Shown: piece by piece, positions 1 to 4,945 of the stretch | How the letters are laid out: each line of letters begins with the position of its first letter | How positions within the stretch are numbered: the first letter of the stretch is position 1 | Assembly (NCBI RefSeq): GCF_014634745.1 | Contig: NZ_BMBP01000008.1 | Span: 1-64,000, forward strand | From: Leuconostoc pseudomesenteroides KCTC 3652 | GTDB taxonomy: Bacteria > Bacillota > Bacilli > Lactobacillales > Lactobacillaceae | Direction of reading: 5' to 3' | DNA length: 64,000 nucleotides | Translations under genes and position numbers: made by a program | The notes under the pieces: model-generated | What the model was told of the DNA's origin: nothing | What the model saw: the letters and a program-made list of their open reading frames with translations, nothing else | Database searches by the model: none

Positions 1-79
1 CTAATGACTTAAGTGAACGTCCTTCTTGGTGAAGTTTAACCAGTGAATCTTTAAAATCTTGTGAATAACGAATTGACAT
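1..79 (-). CDS. IS3-family transposase OrfA, 5' end only
   Basis: Reading the minus strand from 79 gives MSIRYSQDFKDSLVKLHQEG and continues off the left edge. This is the typical N-terminus of an IS3-family OrfA helix-turn-helix protein. A ribosome binding site (GGAGT on the minus strand) lies just upstream of the start. Only 26 codons are visible, so whether the element is intact cannot be judged. The assignment rests on N-terminal resemblance alone. Confidence 0.65.
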   Translation of the reverse strand, partial: MSIRYSQDFKDSLVKLHQEGRSLKSL

Positions 80-100
80 AAAAATACTCCTATACTTTCA

Positions 101-135
101 TTTTACGGACTGAATAAAAATAGTCCATTTTTTTA
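101..135. repeat. Probable terminal region of the IS3-like element
   Basis: The stretch in front of the transposase start contains GGACT and AGTCC flanking an A-rich centre, as expected for the outer end of an insertion sequence just upstream of orfA. The other end is outside the window, so the exact boundary and any target-site duplication cannot be fixed. Confidence 0.4.
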
Positions 136-226
136 GTATAAGAGCATAAGGGAGTGTATCATATTTCTGGTTGGGCGGTTTTTGTGTCTTGATGATAATT
201 ATAAATTAGCAAAACGGCAAATTTAT

Positions 227-256
227 TTGACAAAAAATATACAAACAATATATAAT
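227..256 (+). promoter_or_regulatory. Promoter of the toxin-antitoxin operon
   Basis: A perfect -35 TTGACA (227-232) and a perfect -10 TATAAT (251-256) are separated by 18 bp. Transcription would start near 263 and run into the antitoxin gene at 310. Confidence 0.75.
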
Positions 257-266
257 TCATGTATAG

Positions 267-294
267 GTAATACGTATTACGTAATATGTATTAC
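267..294 (+). promoter_or_regulatory. Tandem palindromic operators of the toxin-antitoxin operon
   Basis: Two adjacent 14-bp palindromes, GTAATACGTATTAC (267-280, perfect) and GTAATATGTATTAC (281-294, nearly perfect), lie between the promoter and the ribosome binding site GGAGG. Position and symmetry fit autorepression by the AbrB-type antitoxin, alone or with its toxin. Confidence 0.7.
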
Positions 295-309
295 TTCGGA
301 GGATAAAAC

Positions 310-579
310 ATGACAAATACAGGAATCGGAACAGTAACGGCAAAGGGTCAAGTTAGCATACCAGCTAAGTTCAGAACAAAGTTGAACATAGAAAAGGGAG
401 ATAAATTGACTTTTACCTTGAACGACAATCAGGAACTAATCGTTTCAAAAGAACCTAGCAAGTTAGATTGGGACGATTTGTTTGCTAGCTATCCTACGGA
501 GGTGGTTGATATTGACGAAAACGGAAAATACGATGAAAAGAAGTCACCTAATTTCCATGACTGGATGGTTAATGGTTAA
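310..579 (+). CDS. AbrB/MazE-type antitoxin (SpoVT-AbrB domain)
   Basis: 89 residues. The N-terminal half carries the swapped-hairpin AbrB pattern (GTVTAKGQVSIPAKFR, then GDKLTF), which binds DNA. The acidic C-terminal part (about residues 52-89) is of the kind that wraps a toxin. A GGAGG ribosome binding site sits 7 bases before ATG. The stop overlaps the next start by one base (TAATG), which implies translational coupling. The role as antitoxin is inferred from family and gene order. The paired palindromes upstream suggest autorepression. Confidence 0.8.
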   Translation: MTNTGIGTVTAKGQVSIPAKFRTKLNIEKGDKLTFTLNDNQELIVSKEPSKLDWDDLFASYPTEVVDIDENGKYDEKKSPNFHDWMVNG

Positions 580-947
580 TGAGTGAATTAGATCCCAGGA
601 TGAAAGTTTACGTGGTAAACATACCGTATGAAGACAAAAGTGATTCAAAAACTAGACCTGCTTTAGTATTAAGCATGTCGGATGGATATATTAAATTACT
701 AAAAGTTACCAGTGATTACGATAAAAAACCAGAAAAAATCAAAGAGCTATATTATCCTATTATAGAGTGGCAACAAGCAGGATTAAAAAAAGAGTCATAT
801 GTTGACTGCCACAGAACGTATAACATTACAACTGATTATATATTGAGAAACAAGCCGGTTGCTAAGTTAACGGTTAATGATAAAGTAGGATTGCATAGTT
901 TTGTTAAGAACTTAGTTGATACAGGAAAGATACCTTTCAAAGGATAA
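579..947 (+). CDS. PemK/MazF-like type II toxin
   Basis: 122 residues resembling the PemK/MazF/Kid endoribonuclease fold: a short N-terminal strand (MKVYVVNIPY), the hallmark KTRPALVLS, and a C-terminal helix ending in VKNLVDTGK. Members cleave mRNA and are neutralised by the antitoxin encoded just upstream. The start overlaps the antitoxin stop; no separate strong ribosome binding site is seen, consistent with coupling. The N-terminus is divergent from canonical MazF, so the exact subfamily is uncertain. Its terminator merges directly into the first promoter of the small-RNA array. Confidence 0.72.
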   Translation: MSELDPRMKVYVVNIPYEDKSDSKTRPALVLSMSDGYIKLLKVTSDYDKKPEKIKELYYPIIEWQQAGLKKESYVDCHRTYNITTDYILRNKPVAKLTVNDKVGLHSFVKNLVDTGKIPFKG

Positions 948-971
948 CCACCATAACAGGGATCCTTTTTT
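939..971 (+). terminator. Terminator of the toxin-antitoxin operon
   Basis: AAAGGAT (939-945) pairs with ATCCTTT (962-968), followed by T's. The left arm overlaps the toxin stop codon. The T-tract runs into TATTTGCCC, the -35 region of the first array unit. Confidence 0.6.
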
Positions 972-1008
972 ATTTGCCCTCAACCCGCACAAGTGATACC
1001 ATTAAATA

Positions 1009-1067
1009 GCCCAACAAAATCATGATGAGTTACCCCAATTTCGAATCTGATATGTTTGTTGGGTTTT
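1009..1067 (+). ncRNA. Array RNA 1
   Basis: Promoter TTGCCC (974-979), 17-bp spacer, TACCAT (997-1002) with an extended TGa. The stem is CCCAACAAA (1010-1018) with TTTGTTGGG (1055-1063), 9 perfect pairs, around a 36-nt loop containing ACCCC. T-tract 1064-1067. Confidence 0.7.
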
Positions 1068-1070
1068 AGG

Positions 1071-1134
1071 TTGCAATTAAAATTCAAACAGCTTACAATA
1101 AGTAAGTCTTATGTTGACACTAACCAGCAATCAT
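1071..1134 (+). repeat. Direct repeat, copy 1 (partner 2383-2446)
   Basis: 64 bp covering promoter and 5' half of RNA 2 recur at 2383-2446 in RNA 13 with two mismatches (positions 1089 and 1123), exactly 1312 bp apart. Identity stops at the loop, so the unit was duplicated and the loop then changed or was replaced. Confidence 0.9.
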
Positions 1135-1188
1135 TATCGGAACTAGACCTAGATGTCTACCGATATCGCACAATGATCGTTGGGTTTT
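1106..1188 (+). ncRNA. Array RNA 2
   Basis: Promoter TTGCAA (1071-1076), 17 bp, TACAAT (1094-1099). The outer stem 1124-1135 pairs with 1172-1183 (one mismatch, one wobble). Nested inside are ATCGG/CCGAT and TAGAC/GTCTA. T-tract 1185-1188. Promoter and 5' half are a 64-bp copy (62 identical) of those of RNA 13. Confidence 0.68.
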
Positions 1189-1209
1189 AATTTGTGATAA
1201 AATAGAGTC

Positions 1210-1304
1210 GTAGTTCTTTCAAGAGTGGACTACAGACCCAGCAATCGGTTTCATGCTCTCACGAGCTCTTCCTTATGGGATCGTTTTCAATTTGTTGGGT
1301 TTTT
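1210..1304 (+). ncRNA. Array RNA 3
   Basis: A -10-like TAAAAT (1198-1203) with TGa in front; no clear -35. A 5' hairpin GTAGT (1210-1214) with ACTAC (1229-1233) precedes the closing stem CCCAGCAA (1237-1244) with TTGTTGGG (1292-1299). The loop holds CTCTTCCTT. T-tract 1300-1304. The 5' part resembles that of RNA 5. Confidence 0.6.
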
Positions 1305-1340
1305 GTTTGCAATTCTAAGGTGACGTAGTAGAATAATAAC

Positions 1341-1393
1341 AGGCTCAACATCTTGCTGTTCGCAGCATACCGTTTACAGGTTGTTGGGTTTTT
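1341..1393 (+). ncRNA. Array RNA 4
   Basis: Promoter TTGCAA (1307-1312), 16 bp, TAGAAT (1329-1334). The stem CTCAACA (1344-1350) pairs with TGTTGGG (1382-1388) with one wobble. The loop contains TGCTG-TTCG-CAGCA, a five-pair hairpin. T-tract 1389-1393. Confidence 0.68.
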
Positions 1394-1412
1394 ATTTGTG
1401 TTAAAATAAACG

Positions 1413-1479
1413 AGTGGTCTTTTCAAGAGTGGACTACATGCTCGGCAGGTTAATTGATGTTACACTGTTGAGCTTTTTT
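1413..1479 (+). ncRNA. Array RNA 5
   Basis: Extended -10 TGtTAAAAT (1399-1407); -35 unclear. A 5' hairpin GTGGTC (1414-1419) pairs with GACTAC (1432-1437). The closing stem GCTCGGCAG (1440-1448) pairs with CTGTTGAGC (1465-1473) with two wobbles and a 16-nt loop. T-tract 1474-1479. Confidence 0.62.
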
Positions 1480-1517
1480 ATTACCCAAAAATCAATTACA
1501 TGGTATTATAATGACAC

Positions 1518-1585
1518 AGCTCAACAACTGCTCTTTTGAATGTTATCGCTTTTGGTTTTTATGTTTACGTGTTGTTGAGCTTTTT
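1518..1585 (+). ncRNA. Array RNA 6
   Basis: -10 TATAAT (1507-1512); the -35 is weak. A perfect 11-bp stem AGCTCAACAAC (1518-1528) with GTTGTTGAGCT (1571-1581) encloses a 42-nt, U-rich loop that begins TGCTCTTTT. T-tract to 1585. Confidence 0.65.
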
Positions 1586-1623
1586 GTTTGCTTATTTAAA
1601 GTATGTAGTGATAATATATAAGC

Positions 1624-1721
1624 ATAGTAGGTGACTACTTAGCCCGACAGCTTTCTTAAAAATCTTCTTTACAAAATATGTGAAATCATGAGTTGAACGA
1701 ATATACCTTGTCGGGCTTTTT
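1624..1721 (+). ncRNA. Array RNA 7
   Basis: Promoter TTGCTT (1588-1593), 18 bp, TAATAT (1612-1617) with TGa. A 5' hairpin AGTAG-GTGA-CTACT (1626-1639) has a GNRA-type loop. The closing stem AGCCCGACA (1641-1649) pairs with TGTCGGGCT (1709-1717), a covarying version of the common stem. The 59-nt loop includes TCTTCTTT. Confidence 0.68.
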
Positions 1722-1758
1722 GTTTGCAATATTTTACATGTTTATATAAAATAAAAGA

Positions 1759-1849
1759 GTAATTTCTTGCCATTGAAATTATAATGTATTTTCTCCCCAA
1801 AGAAAATACGCGTCCAGTATCAGGTTAGTTTACGCTAACCTGATTTTTT
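1759..1849 (+). ncRNA. Array RNA 8
   Basis: Promoter TTGCAA (1724-1729), 17 bp, TAAAAT (1747-1752). It has three hairpins in a row: AATTTC/GAAATT; GTATTTTC/GAAAATAC with TCCCC in its loop; and the terminator ATCAGGTTAG/CTAACCTGAT followed by six T's. It lacks the CCCAAC closing stem. Confidence 0.65.
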
Positions 1850-1887
1850 ATTTGACAAAAATATTTATTATGAATTAGAATAATTTT

Positions 1888-2018
1888 GTAGTCTTAATGA
1901 CTACGACTGTGTTTGTTGCCCCAACAGGCGTATTCTTTCTAGGTTACTTACTACTGGCGTGATTACGCAGATCATATTTACTCTTTAAAATTTGGCTTGT
2001 CCCTGTTGGGGTTTTTTT
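1888..2018 (+). ncRNA. Array RNA 9
   Basis: Promoter TTGACA (1852-1857), 18 bp, TAGAAT (1876-1881). The 5' hairpin GTAGTC (1888-1893) pairs with GACTAC (1899-1904). The closing stem CCCCAACAGG (1919-1928) pairs with CCTGTTGGGG (2002-2011), 10 perfect pairs around a 73-nt loop. T-tract of seven. It is the longest typical unit. Confidence 0.7.
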
Positions 2019-2054
2019 GTTGTAAATTTTTATTTCATATAGTAAAATATTTTT

Positions 2055-2184
2055 GTAGTCATGAGAGATTGGCCGCACTCAGCAAGTGCTCCTTCTTTAT
2101 TTTTTAGTTTTGAAACCTTTATGTACCATTGTTTCTTGCTGAGAAATTCACTATACTACCGCTCATTAGTTGTAACCGGTTTTT
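2055..2184 (+). ncRNA. Array RNA 10
   Basis: Promoter TTGTAA (2020-2025), 17 bp, TAAAAT (2043-2048). Stem CTCAGCAAG (2078-2086) with CTTGCTGAG (2134-2142), around a 47-nt loop that starts TGCTCCTTCTTT, a strong anti-Shine-Dalgarno-like tract. The terminator is weak: only ACCG/CGGT before five T's. Confidence 0.6.
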
Positions 2185-2327
2185 ATTTGCTATTTTAAAG
2201 TAAGTGATTTACAATATATTTCGTAGCTTTCTCTGAAAAATTGCTACACTTCTGTTAGATTTAAAGAGCACATCTGATGTGTTTCTTTTTTTATTTGCTT
2301 TCAAAAAGTAAGAGTGATACTATACAA
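2183..2327 (+). repeat. Duplicated block, copy 1 (RNA 11 plus the promoter of RNA 12)
   Basis: About 145 bp recur at about 2607-2749 in the same order (RNA 15 plus the promoter of RNA 16). The -35 region, GTAGC hairpin arms, terminator and next promoter are conserved. The spacer before the -10 and the hairpin loop differ. Confidence 0.8.
2222..2292 (+). ncRNA. Array RNA 11
   Basis: Promoter TTGCTA (2187-2192), 17 bp, TACAAT (2210-2215). Hairpin GTAGC (2223-2227) with GCTAC (2243-2247) exposes TTTCTCTG. The terminator is built on CACAT/ATGTG and seven T's. It is a paralogue of RNA 15 and lacks the CCCAAC stem. Confidence 0.66.
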
Positions 2328-2329
2328 AT

Positions 2330-2380
2330 AGCCTAACAAATACGGTCGTAAGTATACACATTACTGTTTGTTAGGTTTTT
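2330..2380 (+). ncRNA. Array RNA 12
   Basis: Promoter TTGCTT (2295-2300), 17 bp, TACTAT (2318-2323) with TGa. Stem CCTAACAAA (2332-2340) with TTTGTTAGG (2367-2375), covarying with the CCCAACAA/TTGTTGGG form. Loop of 26 nt with GTAA/TTAC inside. Five T's follow. Confidence 0.68.
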
Positions 2381-2382
2381 AT

Positions 2383-2446
2383 TTGCAATTAAAATTCAAA
2401 TAGCTTACAATAAGTAAGTCTTATGTTGACACTACCCAGCAATCAT
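2383..2446 (+). repeat. Direct repeat, copy 2 (partner 1071-1134)
   Basis: Second copy of the 64-bp promoter and leader block, in RNA 13; see 1071-1134. Confidence 0.9.
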
Positions 2447-2504
2447 CGTCGACCATTTCATGACGTGCCCGTCTTTTAAGTGAAATGCTTGGTTGTTGGG
2501 TTTT
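2418..2504 (+). ncRNA. Array RNA 13
   Basis: Promoter TTGCAA (2383-2388), 17 bp, TACAAT (2406-2411). Closing stem CCCAGCAA (2435-2442) with TTGTTGGG (2493-2500). Nested pairs are CATTTCA/TGAAATG and GACG/CGTC. The 5' half copies RNA 2, but the loop is unrelated to that of RNA 2. Confidence 0.68.
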
Positions 2505-2541
2505 AATTCACACAGCAATCAAATAGGGGTAGAATAAGTGT

Positions 2542-2609
2542 AGCCCAACAATCACTTTTTAATAATGGAGGCGTCCATTCTGAAATTGTTTTCAACTTGT
2601 TGGGTTTTT
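2542..2609 (+). ncRNA. Array RNA 14
   Basis: Promoter TTCACA (2507-2512), 17 bp, TAGAAT (2530-2535). Stem CCCAACAA (2544-2551) with TTGTTGGG (2597-2604). The loop holds AATGGA-GGCG-TCCATT, a six-pair hairpin. Five T's follow. Confidence 0.68.
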
Positions 2610-2749
2610 ATTTGCTATTGTAAAGTAAGTCCGATAGAATGTAGTACGTAGCTTCTCCGAAAACTGCTACATTTCTTTTATGTTTAAGGAGCACATCTGA
2701 TGTGTTTCTTTTTTATTTGCTTTCAAAAAGTAAGAGTGATAATATATAG
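2607..2749 (+). repeat. Duplicated block, copy 2 (RNA 15 plus the promoter of RNA 16)
   Basis: Partner of the block at 2183-2327. Shows that array units are copied together with the following promoter. Confidence 0.8.
2647..2714 (+). ncRNA. Array RNA 15
   Basis: Promoter TTGCTA (2612-2617), 17 bp, TAGAAT (2635-2640). Hairpin GTAGC (2648-2652) with GCTAC (2666-2670) exposes TTCTCC. The terminator CACAT/ATGTG matches that of RNA 11, but the spacer before the -10 and the loop have diverged from RNA 11. Confidence 0.66.
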
Positions 2750-2751
2750 TC

Positions 2752-2818
2752 AGCTCAACAATCGATATCAAAGTTTAACGTCCATCCTTCTGATATCAGC
2801 GCAGATTGTTGGGTTTTT
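2752..2818 (+). ncRNA. Array RNA 16
   Basis: Promoter TTGCTT (2717-2722), 17 bp, TAATAT (2740-2745) with TGa. Stem CTCAACAATC (2754-2763) with GATTGTTGGG (2804-2813). An inner stem GATATCA/TGATATC exposes CCATCCTTC. Five T's follow. Confidence 0.7.
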
Positions 2819-2855
2819 ATTTGCTTAAAATAGGAAAAAGTAATAGACTGGGTGT

Positions 2856-2920
2856 ATCATAATACTCCGGAGTATTGATGATCCATACATTGACCCGCTA
2901 ACTGGTGCGGGTCTTTTTTT
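2856..2920 (+). ncRNA. Array RNA 17
   Basis: Promoter TTGCTT (2821-2826), 17 bp, TAGACT (2844-2849). A palindromic hairpin AATACTCCGGAGTATT is followed by the terminator GACCCGC/GCGGGTC with seven T's. No CCCAAC stem. Confidence 0.62.
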
Positions 2921-2946
2921 CTATTTAATATTCATATAATCAATAG

Positions 2947-3012
2947 AGCGCATAATTGGGCAACCCAACAGGAAATGGGGGAACTGATAAAAAATGTATT
3001 CCCGTTGGGTTT
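2947..3012 (+). ncRNA. Array RNA 18
   Basis: -10 TATAAT (2935-2940); no clear -35. Stem AACCCAAC (2962-2969) with GTTGGGTT (3004-3011), around a 34-nt purine-rich loop (GGAAATGGGGG), unlike the CU-rich loops elsewhere. The T-tract is short, so termination may be weak. Confidence 0.5.
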
Positions 3013-3033
3013 CAATGTTCATATAATCTAGGG

Positions 3034-3126
3034 CGAATATATTAATTGAGTATTCTCTTTCTCCTCTGACAGAAAATATATTACACAAAAAAGCCGACTG
3101 GAAATTAATCTGGTCGGTGTTTTTTT
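3034..3126 (+). ncRNA. Array RNA 19
   Basis: -10 TATAAT (3022-3027), in the same TTCATATAATC context as RNA 18. The body carries the CU tract TCTCTTTCTCCTCT. Terminator GCCGAC/GTCGGT with seven T's ends the array at 3126. Confidence 0.52.
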
Positions 3127-3130
3127 CTAT

Positions 3131-3481
3131 TTGTACATTATTTGTACACTTTATTCGATAAAGCCTTGGTATATAGGGCTCAATAATCCCTTTCAAGTCA
3201 TTAAACTTGCTTTTATTGAAATCAGTGGCGGCGTGCTTCGAAATGAGCAAGTTCAACAAAAAGTAGAGCATATTGTTCGAACAACTTTAGCAGATGATAT
3301 TTTAGTAAAATCATGTGTCATTTATAAAACAGGAATGGCTTATAGAGTGAAAGTGTTAATTAATGGCACAGTTAACGGCGATATTAACCTAAAAGGATTA
3401 GCACAACAGAAACAAAAAATTGTGACAGCGTTACGGCATAAATTTGCTTTTATGAATCTTGATTTGGTTTACGATGCCTAG
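3131..3481 (+). CDS. Hypothetical protein, possibly the C-terminal remnant of a larger gene
   Basis: Open for 116 codons; I do not recognise it firmly. The part from about residue 34 (GGVLRNEQ onward) looks like a real compact domain with alternating strands and helices, ending HKFAFMNLDLVYDA. It loosely recalls the cytoplasmic C-terminal domain of cation diffusion facilitators, but no diagnostic motif is present. The first 30 residues look like read-through of array DNA, no good ribosome binding site precedes any start, and no membrane part exists. It may be a gene remnant left where the array or a mobile element inserted. Confidence 0.35.
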   Translation: MYIICTLYSIKPWYIGLNNPFQVIKLAFIEISGGVLRNEQVQQKVEHIVRTTLADDILVKSCVIYKTGMAYRVKVLINGTVNGDINLKGLAQQKQKIVTALRHKFAFMNLDLVYDA

Positions 3482-3507
3482 TGCTTTGATTTTGTCGTTT
3501 AAAAATT

Positions 3508-3536
3508 GTTGACAAAAAATGAATTTTATATCGTAA
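3508..3536 (+). promoter_or_regulatory. Possible promoter in the gap before cfa
   Basis: TTGACA (3508-3513) lies 17 bp before CGTAAT (3531-3536, four of six matches). It could drive a leader transcript toward cfa or a further short RNA. Nothing else is recognised in 3482-3638. Confidence 0.35.
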
Positions 3537-3638
3537 TGGAAGCTATTCGCCTCGTTTAAGACCGGAAAAAATGTCGTTTTTTGTGTTATTTATTGATATC
3601 TAAATTTTTAAGAATTGGTGTTGTGATAATGTTTTGAT

Positions 3639-3667
3639 TTGACTTTGAATTCATGCTTTTCTAAAAT
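3639..3667 (+). promoter_or_regulatory. Promoter of cfa
   Basis: TTGACT (3639-3644), 17-bp spacer, TAAAAT (3662-3667). The predicted start is near 3674, 20 bases before the cfa start codon. Confidence 0.6.
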
Positions 3668-3693
3668 AGCTTTATGTTAGAAAAGGGGAATTT

Positions 3694-4890
3694 ATGATTG
3701 ACAAAGCGATTTACAAGCAAATTTTAAAGTCCAGTTTTGACGCCCCAATCGACGTTGAATTTTGGGATGGGGAAACAGTGCATTTTGGTGAAGGTGAATC
3801 AATTGCCAAAATCATTATGCATGAGCTCATTCCGATTAAAGAAATTGTTGCCCATGCTTCACTTACTTTTGGTGAAGCCTACATGGATGGCAAAATTGAG
3901 ATTCAAGGTAACTTACAAGAATTAGTTACATTGGCTTACCGGTCACAAGATAGCTTTTTCAATAATAGCAAGTTCTCTAAACTGATTCCTAAGCACTCAC
4001 ATTCTGAAAAGGTCAGCAAAAACGATGTTCAAAGTCACTACGACATTGGTAATGATTTTTATGAGATGTGGTTGGATAAAACCATGACGTATTCTTGTGC
4101 TTATTTTGCCAGTGACAGTGATACTTTAGAAGATGCACAGATGAATAAAGTGCGTCACATTCTCAACAAGTTGCATGCCCAAGAAGGTGAAACACTATTA
4201 GACATTGGCTGCGGTTGGGGAACTCTGTTATTCACAGCTGCCAAAGAGTACGGTCTAAAAGCTACTGGTGTGACCCTTAGTCAGCAACAGTATGATTTTG
4301 TCTCAGACAAAATTAAAGCAGAAGGTTTGACGAGTCAAGTAACTGTTTACCTAGAAGATTATCGCGAGCTAAAAGAGCAGTACGACCATGTTACCTCGGT
4401 TGGTATGTTTGAGCATGTTGGTAAAGAAAACCTGGCGGCCTATTTTTCAAAAGTTGACCAATTACTTGTTGAAAATGGTACTGCTTTGATTCATGGTATC
4501 ACTGGCCAACATAAAGGTGCTGGTGTCGATGCATGGATCAATAAGTACATTTTCCCGGGTGGTTATATTCCTAATTTGGCGGAGAATATTGACCATATTA
4601 TGGATGCTCATTTGCAGGTTGATGATTTGGAGCCGCTACGCCGACATTATCAAAAAACACTTGAAATTTGGACCGATAACTTTCACGATGTCAGTGGAAG
4701 TGTGACATCTCGATACGGTGAGCGTTTCTATCGTATGTGGGATTTATATTTGCAAGCTTGTGCAGCGTCATTTGAATCAGGCAATATTGATGTTGTTCAG
4801 TATTTGCTGACGAAAGGTGCCTCGAGCACTAATCTACCAATGACACGTTCATACATTTATCATGCGGATGTAGCAAGTGGTGTAAAATAA
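3694..4890 (+). CDS. cfa: Cyclopropane-fatty-acyl-phospholipid synthase
   Basis: 398 residues, the usual length. The enzyme adds a methylene group from S-adenosylmethionine across the double bond of unsaturated phospholipid acyl chains at the membrane, a common acid and stationary-phase adaptation in lactic acid bacteria. Seen: an N-terminal lipid-binding part, [11 protein letters not shown] (116-126), and the SAM-binding glycine motif LLDIGCGWG (168-176). The start is preceded by AAAAGGGG. It is a single gene with its own promoter and a strong two-way terminator behind it. Confident assignment. Confidence 0.95.
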   Translation: MIDKAIYKQILKSSFDAPIDVEFWDGETVHFGEGESIAKIIMHELIPIKEIVAHASLTFGEAYMDGKIEIQGNLQELVTLAYRSQDSFFNNSKFSKLIPKHSHSEKVSKNDVQSHYDIGNDFYEMWLDKTMTYSCAYFASDSDTLEDAQMNKVRHILNKLHAQEGETLLDIGCGWGTLLFTAAKEYGLKATGVTLSQQQYDFVSDKIKAEGLTSQVTVYLEDYRELKEQYDHVTSVGMFEHVGKENLAAYFSKVDQLLVENGTALIHGITGQHKGAGVDAWINKYIFPGGYIPNLAENIDHIMDAHLQVDDLEPLRRHYQKTLEIWTDNFHDVSGSVTSRYGERFYRMWDLYLQACAASFESGNIDVVQYLLTKGASSTNLPMTRSYIYHADVASGVK

Positions 4891-4896
4891 TAAAAG

Positions 4897-4945
4897 ACTG
4901 TTCAATTCTAACGCTAGTAACACGTTAGAATTGAACAGTTTTTTT
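4897..4945. terminator. Bidirectional terminator between cfa and the ribose operon
   Basis: A perfect 17-bp stem (4897-4913 with 4923-4939) with T's on the right and A's on the left serves the two converging units. Confidence 0.9.

Larger units (their letters stand above)
972..3127 (+). other. Tandem array of about 19 promoter-hairpin-terminator units (putative small-RNA array)
   Basis: This 2.2-kb stretch has no convincing coding gene. It is built of head-to-tail units on one strand. A typical unit has a -35 box (usually TTGC plus two bases, inside TTTTTATTTGC), a 17-bp spacer, a -10 box, a short transcribed region and a hairpin with a T-tract. In 14 of 19 units -35 and -10 boxes were found 16-18 bp apart. 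Most RNAs fold by pairing a 5' CCCAACAA-like segment with a 3' TTGTTGGG-like segment across a loop of 16-73 nt. The arms covary between units, which points to selection on structure. Loops differ; about half hold CU-rich motifs. No unit matches an RNA family I recognise. Confidence 0.8.

Noticed and set aside
1009-2818. Integron attC sites: several stem ends fit the inverse core RYYYAAC and core GTTRRRY (for example GCCCAAC...GTTGGGT).
   Set aside because: The motifs are short and follow from the stem sequence. Every unit also has promoter boxes and a T-tract, there are no gene cassettes between the sites, no integrase is in the window, and some stems (CCCGAC/GTCGGG, CTCAGC/GCTGAG) break the rule.
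972-3127. A CRISPR array.
   Set aside because: Units vary from about 50 to 130 nt, have no constant-length direct repeat, each has its own promoter and terminator, and no cas gene is present.
972-3127. A type III (ToxI-like) antitoxin RNA repeat for the adjacent PemK/MazF-like toxin.
   Set aside because: ToxI repeats are near-identical short units upstream of the toxin in one transcript. Here the units lie downstream, are diverse and separately transcribed, and a protein antitoxin is already present. A functional link is still listed for testing.
2921-3271. A 116-codon open frame on the minus strand across the right end of the array.
   Set aside because: It overlaps RNAs 18 and 19 and the + strand ORF, has low-complexity hydrophobic composition, no ribosome binding site and no recognisable family.
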